64,000 nucleotides of DNA from Lentzea flava (GTDB lineage: Bacteria > Actinomycetota > Actinomycetes > Mycobacteriales > Pseudonocardiaceae): the NCBI RefSeq assembly GCF_014648475.1, contig NZ_BMRE01000042.1, positions 17,541 through 81,540 on the forward strand, in the 5' to 3' direction. This document shows, piece by piece, positions 8,183-16,353 of the stretch. The first letter of the stretch is position 1, and each line of letters starts with the position of its first letter. The translations under genes were made by a program, and so were the position numbers. A model generated the notes under the pieces. The model was given only the letters and a program-made list of their open reading frames with translations, was not told the origin of the DNA and did no database searches.

Positions 8183-9157
8183 TTGTCCCCTACCTCGGCT
8201 CACGAGCTGCTGCGAGACGAACGATGGCGTTCCCTGACCGCCGATCAGGAGAAGCTGCGCGCCTACGCCGACGACGAGTGGTTCAGGTCGGGCCTGGACG
8301 CGGCCTACGAGGTGCTCGGTGACAACGCGAGCCGCCTCGTGCAGCGGCACGCCGTTCTGGTGATCCAGCCGGACTGCGTCGCCGGACGGACGGCGGAGCG
8401 CTGCGTGGACCACGTGCGCCGGCAGGGCTTCGAACCCGTCCGCACGATCCGGTTCCACTTCGGCGCGGAACAGACCGCCGGCATCTGGCACTACCAGTCC
8501 AACATCTCGACACCGGACAGTCTCGACATCGCCGACCAGGTGTGCGGCAAGGGCGACTCGCTCGTGGTGCTGCTCAGGGACACCACCGCGGAGCCGGTGA
8601 TCCCGGCCAGCCTGCGCCTCACCGACCTCAAGGGACGGTCGAACCCCGCCAAACGCACCGAACACCACCTCCGCACGATTCTCGGCGCCCAGACCGTTCT
8701 GGTCGTGCTGGTGCACACACCGGACGAACCCGTCGACCTCATCCGGGAGACCTCGGTTCTGCTCGGCCCGCGGATGCGCGAGCTCTACGCCGCGATGGCC
8801 CAGCCGGTTCCGCCCGGTGCCGCCGAGGAGCTGGCGGCTCACATCAGGGACCTGTACGCCGAGTCCGAGGCCCACGACCTGGATCTGCAGGCCGCCTGGG
8901 AGCGGGTGACCGCCCGCATCACCGACCAGGAGGCCCTCTCCACGCTCGACAAGGTGCGGCACGGCAACGAGAAGCTCGACTGGCCCTGGTTCACCGGCAC
9001 CCTCGCCGCCGCCGGCGTCGACCCGCACGGCTGGGACGCCCTGCTCATCGGCAGCGAGCACATCGAACACGACCTGCCGGGAATCCCCCGGCTCGTCGAC
9101 CGCGTCAGCATCGAGAGCTGGACGAACGGTGAAGGGGTCCTGCTCACCCGCGCGTGA
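8183..9157 (+). CDS. Protein with a nucleoside-diphosphate-kinase-like domain
   Basis: A 324-residue protein starting at TTG 8183, which has a strong GGAGAGAAA site upstream; earlier in-frame codons overlap the oxidoreductase fragment. Residues about 50-190 follow the NDK fold: HAVLVIQPDCVAGRTAE resembles the family's first strand and helix, then come GDSLVVLLRD, SNPAKRTEHHLR and VLVHTPDEP. The last segment keeps a histidine where NDKs have the phosphate-accepting His (usually N-x-x-H-G-S-D), but the flanking residues differ, so catalysis is uncertain. The C-terminal third is helical and unrecognised. Standard NDKs are about 140 residues. It has no operon partner. Confidence 0.6.
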   Translation: MSPTSAHELLRDERWRSLTADQEKLRAYADDEWFRSGLDAAYEVLGDNASRLVQRHAVLVIQPDCVAGRTAERCVDHVRRQGFEPVRTIRFHFGAEQTAGIWHYQSNISTPDSLDIADQVCGKGDSLVVLLRDTTAEPVIPASLRLTDLKGRSNPAKRTEHHLRTILGAQTVLVVLVHTPDEPVDLIRETSVLLGPRMRELYAAMAQPVPPGAAEELAAHIRDLYAESEAHDLDLQAAWERVTARITDQEALSTLDKVRHGNEKLDWPWFTGTLAAAGVDPHGWDALLIGSEHIEHDLPGIPRLVDRVSIESWTNGEGVLLTRA

Positions 9158-9162
9158 CCAGG

Positions 9163-9196
9163 GGTGCCGTGCACAGCACGAGCTGTGCACGGCACC
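9163..9196. terminator. Bidirectional hairpin terminator
   Basis: A perfect 15-bp stem (GGTGCCGTGCACAGC) with a 4-base ACGA loop, between the convergent NDK-like and cupin-like genes. Confidence 0.75.
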
Positions 9197-9206
9197 GACC
9201 GTCAGC

Positions 9207-9803
9207 TCAGAACAGACCCCACTCGCTGAACTTCGCGGCAAGATCACGCAGGGTTTCCGGCGTCATCTTCTTGCGCGCTTCCTTCTCCGGCGATTCCTTG
9301 TCGGCGCCGAAGTGGTACACGCGCTCACCGGTCTTGGTGTCCACCAGGAACGAGTAGTCCTTGACCGCCGGACCGCGGATGACGAGCGAGACCGTGTTCT
9401 CCTCCGCGATGAGCACGTGCATCATCCGGTGGTGCAGCGCGTAGGTCGTCCCCTGCCGCTCCGTGCGCGCGTGCAACGCGGTGAAGGGCAACGGGAAAGC
9501 ACCGTCGTCGTCGGTGCCCTGATCGCCGTACATGAAGTGCCGGAAGTGTCCTTTGAGGACCATGCTGGCGAACGTCCACCGGTGGTTGTGCGGCAGGTCG
9601 TCGCACCCGTTCCAGAACACGTGCAGCCGCACCCGGACACCAGACTCCGGATCGGCGTACAGCACGATCTTGTCCAGCGACTGGCCGACCTCGCCGAGAG
9701 TGACCGGGTCGGGCCGCTCGCACAACGCGAGCAGCCCAGGCGTGTCGGCCACCGCGTCGAGGGCGGTGCGGAGGATCTCCCTGCCCGGATGAACCTGCTG
9801 CAC
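9207..9803 (-). CDS. Cupin-like protein of unknown function, 5' end uncertain
   Basis: About 198 residues if the GTG at 9803 is the start. The segment RLHVFWNG then LPHNHRWTFASMVLKG fits a cupin metal-binding motif (two His near the start of the barrel), with a later HHRMMHVL strand. No good ribosome-binding site precedes the start, and its 5' end overlaps head-to-head with the N-terminally truncated arginase gene, so some N-terminal residues may have been lost at the join. It may be a dioxygenase or sugar-binding cupin; I cannot choose. The C-terminus is lysine- and glutamate-rich. Confidence 0.6.
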   Translation of the reverse strand: MQQVHPGREILRTALDAVADTPGLLALCERPDPVTLGEVGQSLDKIVLYADPESGVRVRLHVFWNGCDDLPHNHRWTFASMVLKGHFRHFMYGDQGTDDDGAFPLPFTALHARTERQGTTYALHHRMMHVLIAEENTVSLVIRGPAVKDYSFLVDTKTGERVYHFGADKESPEKEARKKMTPETLRDLAAKFSEWGLF

Positions 9804-10457
9804 GAGGCGGTGGCCGACGCGGTGACGCGGGCCGCCAGGACCCTGGTGCTCTCCGGCGACTGCCCCACCGCCCGCGCGGTGGTGGCCGGGCTGCAGCGCC
9901 GCCACGACGACCTGGCCGTCCTCTGGCTGGACGCCCACGGCGACTTCAACACCCCGGCCATCTCGACCAGCGGCTACCTCGGCGGCATGGCACTGGCCAT
10001 GCTGACCGGCCGCACACCTGACCTGTTCGACGACACGCTGGGCCTGCGCCCCGTCCCCGAAACCGGCGTCGTGCTCGCTGACGCCCGCGACCTCGACCCC
10101 GCCGAACACGACGCCCTCGCCGGCAGTCACGTCCGGCGCGTGCCCCTCGACCCCGTCGCGATCACCTCCGCCCTCGACCGGCTCGGCTCCGTCCCCGTCT
10201 ACCTCCACCTCGACATCGACGTCATCGACAGCGCCGAGCTGTCCGGTGCGCGCTTTCCCTCCGGCCCCGGCCCCTCCCTCGTCCAGGTCGAGGAAAGCCT
10301 GGCCGCCGCCAGCGCCACCGCCGACATCGCCGGCGCCTGCATCGCCTGCGCGTGGCTTCCCGAGCACGTCAACGATCTGAGCAGCCGCCAGACGATCACC
10401 CGCGTCGCCGCGGCGCTCGGCGCCGGCCTGGCATGGCACGAACCCGCCGGCGGCTGA
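9789..10457 (+). pseudogene. Arginase/agmatinase-family protein lacking its N-terminal third
   Basis: 222 residues remain. The ureohydrolase core is clear: LVLSGDCPTAR (position of the family's GGDH/GGDC loop), LDAHGDFNTP (metal-binding D-x-H-x-D) and HLDIDVID (second D-x-D). Family members are about 290-320 residues, so some 70-90 N-terminal residues including the first strands are missing. The ATG at 9789 has no ribosome-binding site and sits inside the divergent cupin-like gene. The metal ligands that remain are intact, so a folded product is possible but unlikely. I treat it as a truncated copy created by a deletion near 9.79 kb. Confidence 0.6.
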
Positions 10458-10524
10458 CCCCACGGACCCAAAGCGCGGCAAGTTCGTCCACGCCGACGCG
10501 ACAGCGGCGGTTCGGGGGCAGCTG

Positions 10525-11490
10525 CTACCCGTCCTCCGGCACCAAGGCGGCGGCAAAGCGCGTCGCGACCGCCGCCACCGCGGCACGCAGCTCCTCACCG
10601 CCCTCGACGCGGAAACCGAACGGCACGGCCGCCAGCCACTCCTGCGCGTACATCGCCGGATTGCTGGTGCTGCCGATGAGCACGCACCCGCCCCCCAACG
10701 GGTGAAGCCGTCCCATGGGAGGCCGGATCCAGGGCGCCACCTCGGTCAGCGGGGCTTCGAACACGACGCGGGTGGGGAACTCCCAGCCCGCGCCGAGGTG
10801 CTCCTCCAGCACCGCGACCGGGTCGAGGTCGCCGGGCGGTTCGAACTCGTGCGCGGTCTGCGCCACCGCGCGAACGCGGTCGACCCGGTAGGTGCGGATC
10901 GCGTCCGCCCGACGGGAATGGCACAACAGGTACCAGCGTCCGTGGCGGACGACGACCGCCCACGGGTCCACCTCCGCCTTCCACGCGGTGCCGCCCTCGC
11001 TCTGGTACGTGATCAGCACCCGGTGCCTGGCCGCGACGGCGGCGACGAGTGCGCTGGTGATGGCGGCATCCGGGCGGGCGGAGTGCCGGTCGGGCGCGGC
11101 TTTGGCGTGCTCGCGCAGGACGGCCGCCTGCCGGCCGACGTTCTCCGGCAGCGCCTGGACGACCTTGCCGAGGGCCGCACCGACCGGGTCTTCGGCGTCG
11201 GTGGCGGCCGGCTGGCCGTCGAGCACCGCCATGACCAGGCCCAGCGCCTCGGCCTGGGTGAACACGATCGGCGGCAGCTTCGTGCCGCGCCGCAGCCGGT
11301 ACCCGCCGTGCGGACCGCGGCTCGACTCGACCCGGATGCCCGCCTCTCGCAGGATTCCGATGTACCGGCGGGCGGCGCGTTCCGTGACGCCCAGCCTCTC
11401 GGCGAGCTGGCCGGCGGTCGTGCCGGGACGCGCCTGCAGGATCTCCAAGGCGCGCAGTGCCCGCGCGGTCGGACTGAGATCACTCGGCAC
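10525..11490 (-). CDS. WYL-domain helix-turn-helix regulator (YafY/PafC-like)
   Basis: A 321-residue protein: an N-terminal HTH (about 8-60, TAGQLAERLGVTERAARRYI) with a wing (RGPHGGYRLRRG), then a WYL domain (about 145-230) containing HGRWYLLCHSRR and YRVDRV, and a C-terminal WCX-type extension. WYL domains bind ligands, often nucleotides or sugars, and switch DNA binding. The gene is divergent from the alpha/beta hydrolase-PIN pair with 112 bp between starts, so that pair is its likely target. Confidence 0.9.
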   Translation of the reverse strand: MPSDLSPTARALRALEILQARPGTTAGQLAERLGVTERAARRYIGILREAGIRVESSRGPHGGYRLRRGTKLPPIVFTQAEALGLVMAVLDGQPAATDAEDPVGAALGKVVQALPENVGRQAAVLREHAKAAPDRHSARPDAAITSALVAAVAARHRVLITYQSEGGTAWKAEVDPWAVVVRHGRWYLLCHSRRADAIRTYRVDRVRAVAQTAHEFEPPGDLDPVAVLEEHLGAGWEFPTRVVFEAPLTEVAPWIRPPMGRLHPLGGGCVLIGSTSNPAMYAQEWLAAVPFGFRVEGGEELRAAVAAVATRFAAALVPEDG

Positions 11491-11602
11491 GCGGGCAGGG
11501 TAGGTGATCCTCCGGATGAACCGGAAGCAGATCGTCCGGAACTGCCTCTAGCGTGACGGTGCACCGCGGCGACCTGGCCGCGCCGAAGAGGGAGAACCGA
11601 CC

Positions 11603-12319
11603 GTGGACATCCTGCTCATCGCCGGCCTGTGGCTCGACGGATCGGCCTGGGACGACGTCGCGTCCACGCTCCGATCGCTCGGCCACCGTCCCGTGGCGCT
11701 GACCCTGCCGGGGCAGGGTGACGGATCCACCTCGGCCACGCTCGACGACCAGGTGGCGGCAGTGCTCGCCGCCGTGGACGCGGCCTCCGGCAAGCCCGTG
11801 GTGGTCGGGCACTCGGCCGCCTGCACGCTGGCCTGGCTGGCCGCCGACGCGCGGCCGGACAAGATCTCCGTGGTGGTCTTCGTCGGCGGCTTCCCGGCCG
11901 GCGACGGAAAGCCCTACGCCGACTTCTTCGAGCTGCGCGACGGCGCCATGCCCTTCCCCGGCTGGGAGGCGTTCGAAGGACCCGACTCGGCCGACCTCGA
12001 CGAGGAGGCCAGGCGCGCCTTCGCCGCTGCCGCCATCCCCGTCCCCGAAGCCGTGGCCACCGGTGTCGTGCGGCTGACCGACGAGCGACGCTTCGACGTC
12101 CCGGTCACGGTCATCTGCCCCGAGTTCACCCCCGCCCAGGCCCAGGAGTGGATCAACGCGGGCGACGTGCCAGAACTCGCCGGGGTCAGGCACCTCGACT
12201 TCGTCGACATCGACTCCGGCCACTGGCCCATGCACACCAAGCCGGCCGAACTGGCCCGGCTCCTCGCGGCGACCGGACCGGAGCGGGCAGCGCGCAGCGG
12301 AAAGGCGGATCTCGCATGA
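11603..12319 (+). CDS. Alpha/beta hydrolase
   Basis: A 238-residue cytoplasmic hydrolase. The GTG at 11603 follows GAGGGAG. The nucleophile elbow is VVVGHSAACTLAW (Ser near residue 73), the oxyanion region is LLIAGLWLDGSAWD, and the probable catalytic His lies in DIDSGHWPM near the C-terminus. This pattern matches small actinobacterial hydrolases of unassigned substrate. Its stop overlaps the start of the next gene (ATGA), and it is divergent from a WYL regulator that probably controls it. Confidence 0.88.
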   Translation: MDILLIAGLWLDGSAWDDVASTLRSLGHRPVALTLPGQGDGSTSATLDDQVAAVLAAVDAASGKPVVVGHSAACTLAWLAADARPDKISVVVFVGGFPAGDGKPYADFFELRDGAMPFPGWEAFEGPDSADLDEEARRAFAAAAIPVPEAVATGVVRLTDERRFDVPVTVICPEFTPAQAQEWINAGDVPELAGVRHLDFVDIDSGHWPMHTKPAELARLLAATGPERAARSGKADLA

Positions 12320-12714
12320 CCAGGTACGTGATCGGCCCTGACGTGGCCCTCCGCCTGGCTCACGACCACGCCGTGATCGCCGCCGGAAACCAGATCCTGG
12401 CCCCGACGCTGCTTCGCTCGCAGACCCTGTCGCTTCTGCACCAACAGGTGCACCGGGGTGAGATGTCCAAAAAGGACGCGGAGCGCCACCTCGATCACCT
12501 GCGCGGCCTGCGGATCCGGCTGCTCGGCGACCGCGTCCTGCAGGCCACCGCCTGGAAGGTCGCGGACCAGCTCGGGTGGTCCGACACCTTTGCCGCCGAG
12601 TACGTCGCCCTGACCCAGCTCCAGGCGGACGCCTTCGTCACGCTCGACGAGCAACTCGCCCGTGCGGTGAAGAAGCTGGTGACGGTCGCACCGATCGACG
12701 CGCTGACCGGCTAA
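12316..12714 (+). CDS. PIN-like domain protein (VapC-like)
   Basis: 132 residues. A PIN-type fold is suggested by VIGPDVALRLA near the N-terminus (first acidic residue), LRSQTLSLLHQQ, and a C-terminal SDTFAAEYVALTQLQADAF block followed by TLDEQLARA, where PIN proteins place their remaining acidic residues. The start overlaps the hydrolase stop by four bases, so translation is coupled. No antitoxin gene is adjacent, which is unusual for a VapC toxin, so it may instead be an RNase-like accessory protein or a solitary toxin. Confidence 0.65.
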   Translation: MTRYVIGPDVALRLAHDHAVIAAGNQILAPTLLRSQTLSLLHQQVHRGEMSKKDAERHLDHLRGLRIRLLGDRVLQATAWKVADQLGWSDTFAAEYVALTQLQADAFVTLDEQLARAVKKLVTVAPIDALTG

Positions 12715-13145
12715 CCGGGAAGCAGCACCATGCGCGAGGAATCCGCTTGCACGGAGATCTCGCCGAAGTTTCCCCTGAGGCAGTAGGAACCGCCGTCCAG
12801 TTCGAATGAATCAACGCCGCCGTAGTCGAGCTCCCCCGAGGCGTCCCTGGCCGGCGGCAGCCCCTGGCCGGTCCAGTGAAGAGCCGACACGCCTTCGAAC
12901 CTGAGCTCGCCGCGCCGATAGCAATAGCGCTCTCCTGGCAGCGGGGCGTGATGGTCGGGATGCTCGGGAAGCAGAACGACCTCAATGGAGATCACGACCA
13001 GACCGGGCCGGGCCGTGATGTCGAGAACCCAGCTGTCCTCCAGGTAGTACAGGCGCAGCTCGTCGATTTGGCGGTAGTCGATCATCGCAGCTCGCAGTCG
13101 ATCGGAGTGTGGCCCGCGGTCGTAATTCTCCCGACTCGTCGTCAT
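12711..13145 (-). CDS. Conserved-looking hypothetical protein
   Basis: 144 residues, or 124 if it starts at the second ATG (13085). The content is beta-rich with regularly spaced hydrophobic strands (SWVLDITARPGLVVISIEVVLLP, split here as two strands, then GELRFEGVSALHWTG). There is no signal peptide or membrane segment. Its 3' end overlaps the PIN gene by four bases in convergent orientation. I do not recognise the family; small soluble proteins of this kind are often immunity- or contact-system relatives, but nothing here proves that. Confidence 0.6.
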   Translation of the reverse strand: MTTSRENYDRGPHSDRLRAAMIDYRQIDELRLYYLEDSWVLDITARPGLVVISIEVVLLPEHPDHHAPLPGERYCYRRGELRFEGVSALHWTGQGLPPARDASGELDYGGVDSFELDGGSYCLRGNFGEISVQADSSRMVLLPG

Positions 13146-13644
13146 CAGTGTATTTCATCGAACCGCCATTCGATTCGACTGTCGAACGGCAGCGCACGGA
13201 GCCGAGGACGTGGGAGCGCCTGCCGACCGCAGCCCGGCCCGGCGTTTCGCCCACCTGCGAGGGACCACGCAGCGCGACCGTCCGGCGAGACGTGGTTCAT
13301 GCTGGTCAAGGCGTGGATCAGACCCGGACCGGCCGACGCTCGCACGAGCTAAAGAATTCGCACGAACTTTAGCAGCCACAATTCCCTCCAGCGGCCGGCC
13401 ACTTGTCCGCGAGAAACCCTTTCGTCGCGTCTTGACCGCGCCGAGATCATCCTTCACAGTTTGGTGGACGCGATCGGCGCCCGCGACAGTGGCACCTCTG
13501 TCCGTGCGCCCGTCTTTAATCCTCGGATTGCCGACGGCTGACGTAATCGTTGGTTCAGAGGTCGCGCCATGGACCAATCGGTGCAATTGGTCATTCATTG
13601 CCCTGCCGCGGTTCGCCCCACCTCGCCGAAGAGGAGAACGCCCA
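13146..13644. promoter_or_regulatory. GH62 copy 2 upstream region with two inverted repeats
   Basis: No gene is supported. GCTAAAG at 13348-13354 pairs with CTTTAGC at 13367-13373, and within the same element CGCACGA is repeated at 13341 and 13359. Closer to the gene, GACCAAT at 13572-13578 pairs with ATTGGTC at 13586-13592, 53 bp before the start. Both are candidate operators. The TGTTAGCGCTAACA operator of copy 1 is absent, so the two paralogues appear to be controlled differently. Confidence 0.45.
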
Positions 13645-15171
13645 ATGGCCGGATCAGGCCCCCACTCACCAACCGCCCTCCCACGAGCGCGCAGGCGTCG
13701 CATCGCCGGTGTCACCGCCGCCGTCGCCGTGCTGCTCGGCGGACTGGTGGCGGCCTTCAGCGCGGCGCCCGTGTCGGCGGCGACCGTCGACACCAGCGCC
13801 TGGTACGTGTTGGTCAACCGCAACAGCGGCAAGGCTTTGGACGTCTACAACTCCGTCACGACCGACGGCGCGCGCATCACCCAGTGGACCCGCAACGACG
13901 GCAACCAGCAGCAGTGGCAGTTCGTCGACTCCGGCGGCGGCTACTACCGGCTGAAGTCGCGGCTGTCGGGCAAGGTCCTCGACGTCTACCAGCGTTCCAC
14001 CGCCGACGGCGGCGCCATCGTCCAGTGGAGCGACAACAACGGCACCAACCAGCAGTTCCGCCTCGCCGACTCCGACGGCGGCCACGTGCGCCTGATCAAC
14101 CGCAACAGCAACAAGGCCGTCGAGGTCCAGGGTGCCTCCACCGCCGATGGCGGCAACGTCGTGCAGTACAGCGACTGGGGTGGCGCGAACCAGCAGTGGC
14201 AGCTCGTCCGCGTCGGTGGCGGGACGGGGCCCACCACCACGACGAGCAACCCGCCGGGCACGTGCTCGCTGCCCTCGACGTACCGGTGGTCGTCGACGGG
14301 CCCGCTGGCGCAGCCGAAACAGGGCTGGGTCTCGCTCAAGGACTTCACCCACGTCATGTACAACGGCAAGCACCTGGTCTACGCGACGACGCACGACTTC
14401 GGCACGAAGTGGGGCTCGATGAACTTCGGGACCTTCACCAACTGGTCCGACATGGCCTCGGCCCCGCAGAACGGGATGAACAGCGGCACCGTCGCACCGA
14501 CGCTGTTCTACTTCGCACCCAAGAACATCTGGGTGCTCGCCTACCAGTGGGGCGGGACCGCGTTCAGCTACCGGACGTCGACCGACCCCACGAACCCGAA
14601 CGGATGGTCGGCGCAGCAGACGCTCTCCACCGCCAGCATCCCCAACTCCGGTACCGGCCCCATCGACCAGACGTTGATCGGTGACGACACGAACATGTAC
14701 CTGTTCTTCGCCGGGGACAACGGCAAGATCTACCGCTCGACCATGCCGATCGGGAACTTCCCCGGCAACTTCGGCTCGGCCTGGACGGAGATCATGAGCG
14801 ACACCCAGGCGAACCTGTTCGAGGCCGTCGAGGTGTACAAGGTCCAGGGCCAGAACCAGTACCTCATGATCGTCGAGGCGATGGGCCGCAACGGGCGGTT
14901 CTTCCGCTCCTTCACGTCGAGCAGCCTCAACGGTTCGTGGACTCCGCAGGCCGCCACCGAGAGCAACCCGTTCGCGGGCAAGGCGAACAGCGGTGCCACC
15001 TGGACCAACGACATCAGCCACGGCGACCTGATCCGGACCAACCCCGACCAGACCAAGACCATCGACCCGTGCAACCTCCAGCTCCTCTACCAAGGACGCA
15101 GCCCCAGCTCCGACGGCACCGAGTACGGCCTGCTGCCCTACCGGCCGGGTGTGCTGACACTGCAACGCTGA
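13645..15171 (+). CDS. Secreted ricin-domain GH62 alpha-L-arabinofuranosidase (copy 2)
   Basis: A 508-residue secreted protein. ATG 13645 follows GAGGAG. The signal peptide runs to about residue 50 (ARRRR, hydrophobic core, VSAAT). Then come a ricin-type trefoil with QQW/QQF repeats, a short Thr-rich linker (TTTTS) and the GH62 catalytic propeller (SLKDFT base motif, FEAVEVYK acid motif, HGDLIRTNPDQTKTID). It is highly similar to copy 1 from the signal peptide to the end, but has the longer linker and a different TGP insertion before the last third. Expected to strip arabinose from arabinoxylan outside the cell. Confidence 0.94.
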   Translation: MAGSGPHSPTALPRARRRRIAGVTAAVAVLLGGLVAAFSAAPVSAATVDTSAWYVLVNRNSGKALDVYNSVTTDGARITQWTRNDGNQQQWQFVDSGGGYYRLKSRLSGKVLDVYQRSTADGGAIVQWSDNNGTNQQFRLADSDGGHVRLINRNSNKAVEVQGASTADGGNVVQYSDWGGANQQWQLVRVGGGTGPTTTTSNPPGTCSLPSTYRWSSTGPLAQPKQGWVSLKDFTHVMYNGKHLVYATTHDFGTKWGSMNFGTFTNWSDMASAPQNGMNSGTVAPTLFYFAPKNIWVLAYQWGGTAFSYRTSTDPTNPNGWSAQQTLSTASIPNSGTGPIDQTLIGDDTNMYLFFAGDNGKIYRSTMPIGNFPGNFGSAWTEIMSDTQANLFEAVEVYKVQGQNQYLMIVEAMGRNGRFFRSFTSSSLNGSWTPQAATESNPFAGKANSGATWTNDISHGDLIRTNPDQTKTIDPCNLQLLYQGRSPSSDGTEYGLLPYRPGVLTLQR

Positions 15172-15181
15172 TCACCTGACG

Positions 15182-15218
15182 CTGAAGACCCCAGGCCGGC
15201 CCGGCCTGGGGTCTTCAG
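15182..15218. terminator. Strong hairpin terminator after GH62 copy 2
   Basis: A near-perfect 18-bp stem (CTGAAGACCCCAGGCCGG and its complement) with a single-base centre, 10 bp after the GH62 stop. Confidence 0.85.
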
Positions 15219-15298
15219 CAATGCGTTCGGTGGTGACGACCTTTCCGGCTTTGCGGAGAATGTCCTTCTCCGGCGCCGCCAGTCGCCTTCGCCTCGCC

Positions 15299-15353
15299 GT
15301 GTCAGAGCTTTGTCAGCGCCACGATTCGTTGTGTCAGAGCTTTGTCAGCGCCA
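15299..15353. repeat. Two tandem 23-bp direct repeats upstream of the M15-like gene
   Basis: Identical 23-mers occupy 15299-15321 and 15331-15353, separated by 9 bp (32-bp period, about three helical turns). Each contains TCAGAGCTTTGTCAGCGCC. A degenerate third copy begins at 15354 (TCAGAGCCTTG). They lie about 105 bp before the start of the peptidase gene and are a candidate binding array for its regulator. Confidence 0.65.
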
Positions 15354-15457
15354 TATCAGAGCCTTGCCCCAAGGCACCTGCGCTCACACAAGCCGCACGA
15401 TTCCCGGCGCTGAACCGACGCCGTGACCGGGCTTTCACCGAACGGAAAGAAAACCGC

Positions 15458-16300
15458 ATGAACACGAAGATGAAGACCCGGAGCGCCGTCACGGCGCTGG
15501 CGACCTTCGCCGTCCTGGGCAGCATGACGATGAGCACGACGCAGGCTGTCGCCGCGCCGCCCGTCGTCAACATGGAAGCCACCGTCCTGGCCGCCCAGAT
15601 CGACCCCCGGCGCGCCGACGACACGCTGACCCCTGGCGCCAAGGACTCCGTGCTGGCCGTCGAGCGGGCACTCCAGGCACGCAACCTGCTGGACGCCCAG
15701 TGGGTCGACGGCTACTTCGGAACCACGACCATCAAGGCGTACGCGGCCTACCAGCGTTCGCTCGGCTACACCGGACTGGCCGCGAACGGGCTGCCCGGCG
15801 CGAGCTCGCTGGCCAAGCTCGGGGATGGGCGGTTCACCGTCTCCCACGTGATCAAGCCGGGCTCGAAGGTCCAGCGCGACGGGTACGTGGTCAACACCCG
15901 CACCCAGGCGATGCTCACCGAGGCCGAACGTCTGCTGGGACGCCGCCTCAAGCTGGATCAGGGCTCCTACAACCCCGGTGGCGACCCGACCTCCGCCGGC
16001 ACCCACGACGGCGGCGGCGTCGTGGACATCAACGTCGACGGCATGTCCGCCGAGACCCGCACCGCCGTCGCCAAGGCGATGCGCCAGGTCGGCTTCGCCG
16101 CCTGGGTCCGCAGCCCCTCCCAGGGCAACTGGCCGTGGCACATCCACGCCGTGGCGATCAACGACACCGACCAGGCCACCCAGGCCCAGAACCAGGTCGG
16201 TGACTACTACCTCGGCTTCAACGGCCTCGCCAACCACCGTCCCGACGACGGCCCCCGTGTCCCGATCAAGACGTGGGAGGACTACCAGCGCGCGCACTGA
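15458..16300 (+). CDS. Secreted peptidoglycan-binding protein with M15-like D-Ala-D-Ala carboxypeptidase fold
   Basis: 280 residues with a signal peptide (MKTRSAVTALATFAVLG, then AVAAPP). Residues about 50-110 form a PG-binding-1 helical domain (VERALQARNLLDAQWVDGYFG). The C-terminal domain has the zinc-site pattern of peptidase M15/VanY enzymes: THDGGGVVDINVDG (H-x6-D) and WPWHIHAV (H-x-H). It should cleave or bind cell-wall peptides outside the cell. ATG 15458 follows GGAAAG. It is followed 53 bp later by a second secreted cell-wall-type protein in the same direction, so the two may be co-expressed. Confidence 0.85.
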   Translation: MNTKMKTRSAVTALATFAVLGSMTMSTTQAVAAPPVVNMEATVLAAQIDPRRADDTLTPGAKDSVLAVERALQARNLLDAQWVDGYFGTTTIKAYAAYQRSLGYTGLAANGLPGASSLAKLGDGRFTVSHVIKPGSKVQRDGYVVNTRTQAMLTEAERLLGRRLKLDQGSYNPGGDPTSAGTHDGGGVVDINVDGMSAETRTAVAKAMRQVGFAAWVRSPSQGNWPWHIHAVAINDTDQATQAQNQVGDYYLGFNGLANHRPDDGPRVPIKTWEDYQRAH

Positions 16301-16353
16301 CCAGCAGCCTGGACTCCACCCCGATCACTGACGCTTCACGAAGAGGGAAACCC

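Noticed and set aside
15299..15353. Repeat pair considered as the start of a CRISPR array
   Set aside because: Only two exact copies, with a 9-bp spacer that is too short, and no cas genes.
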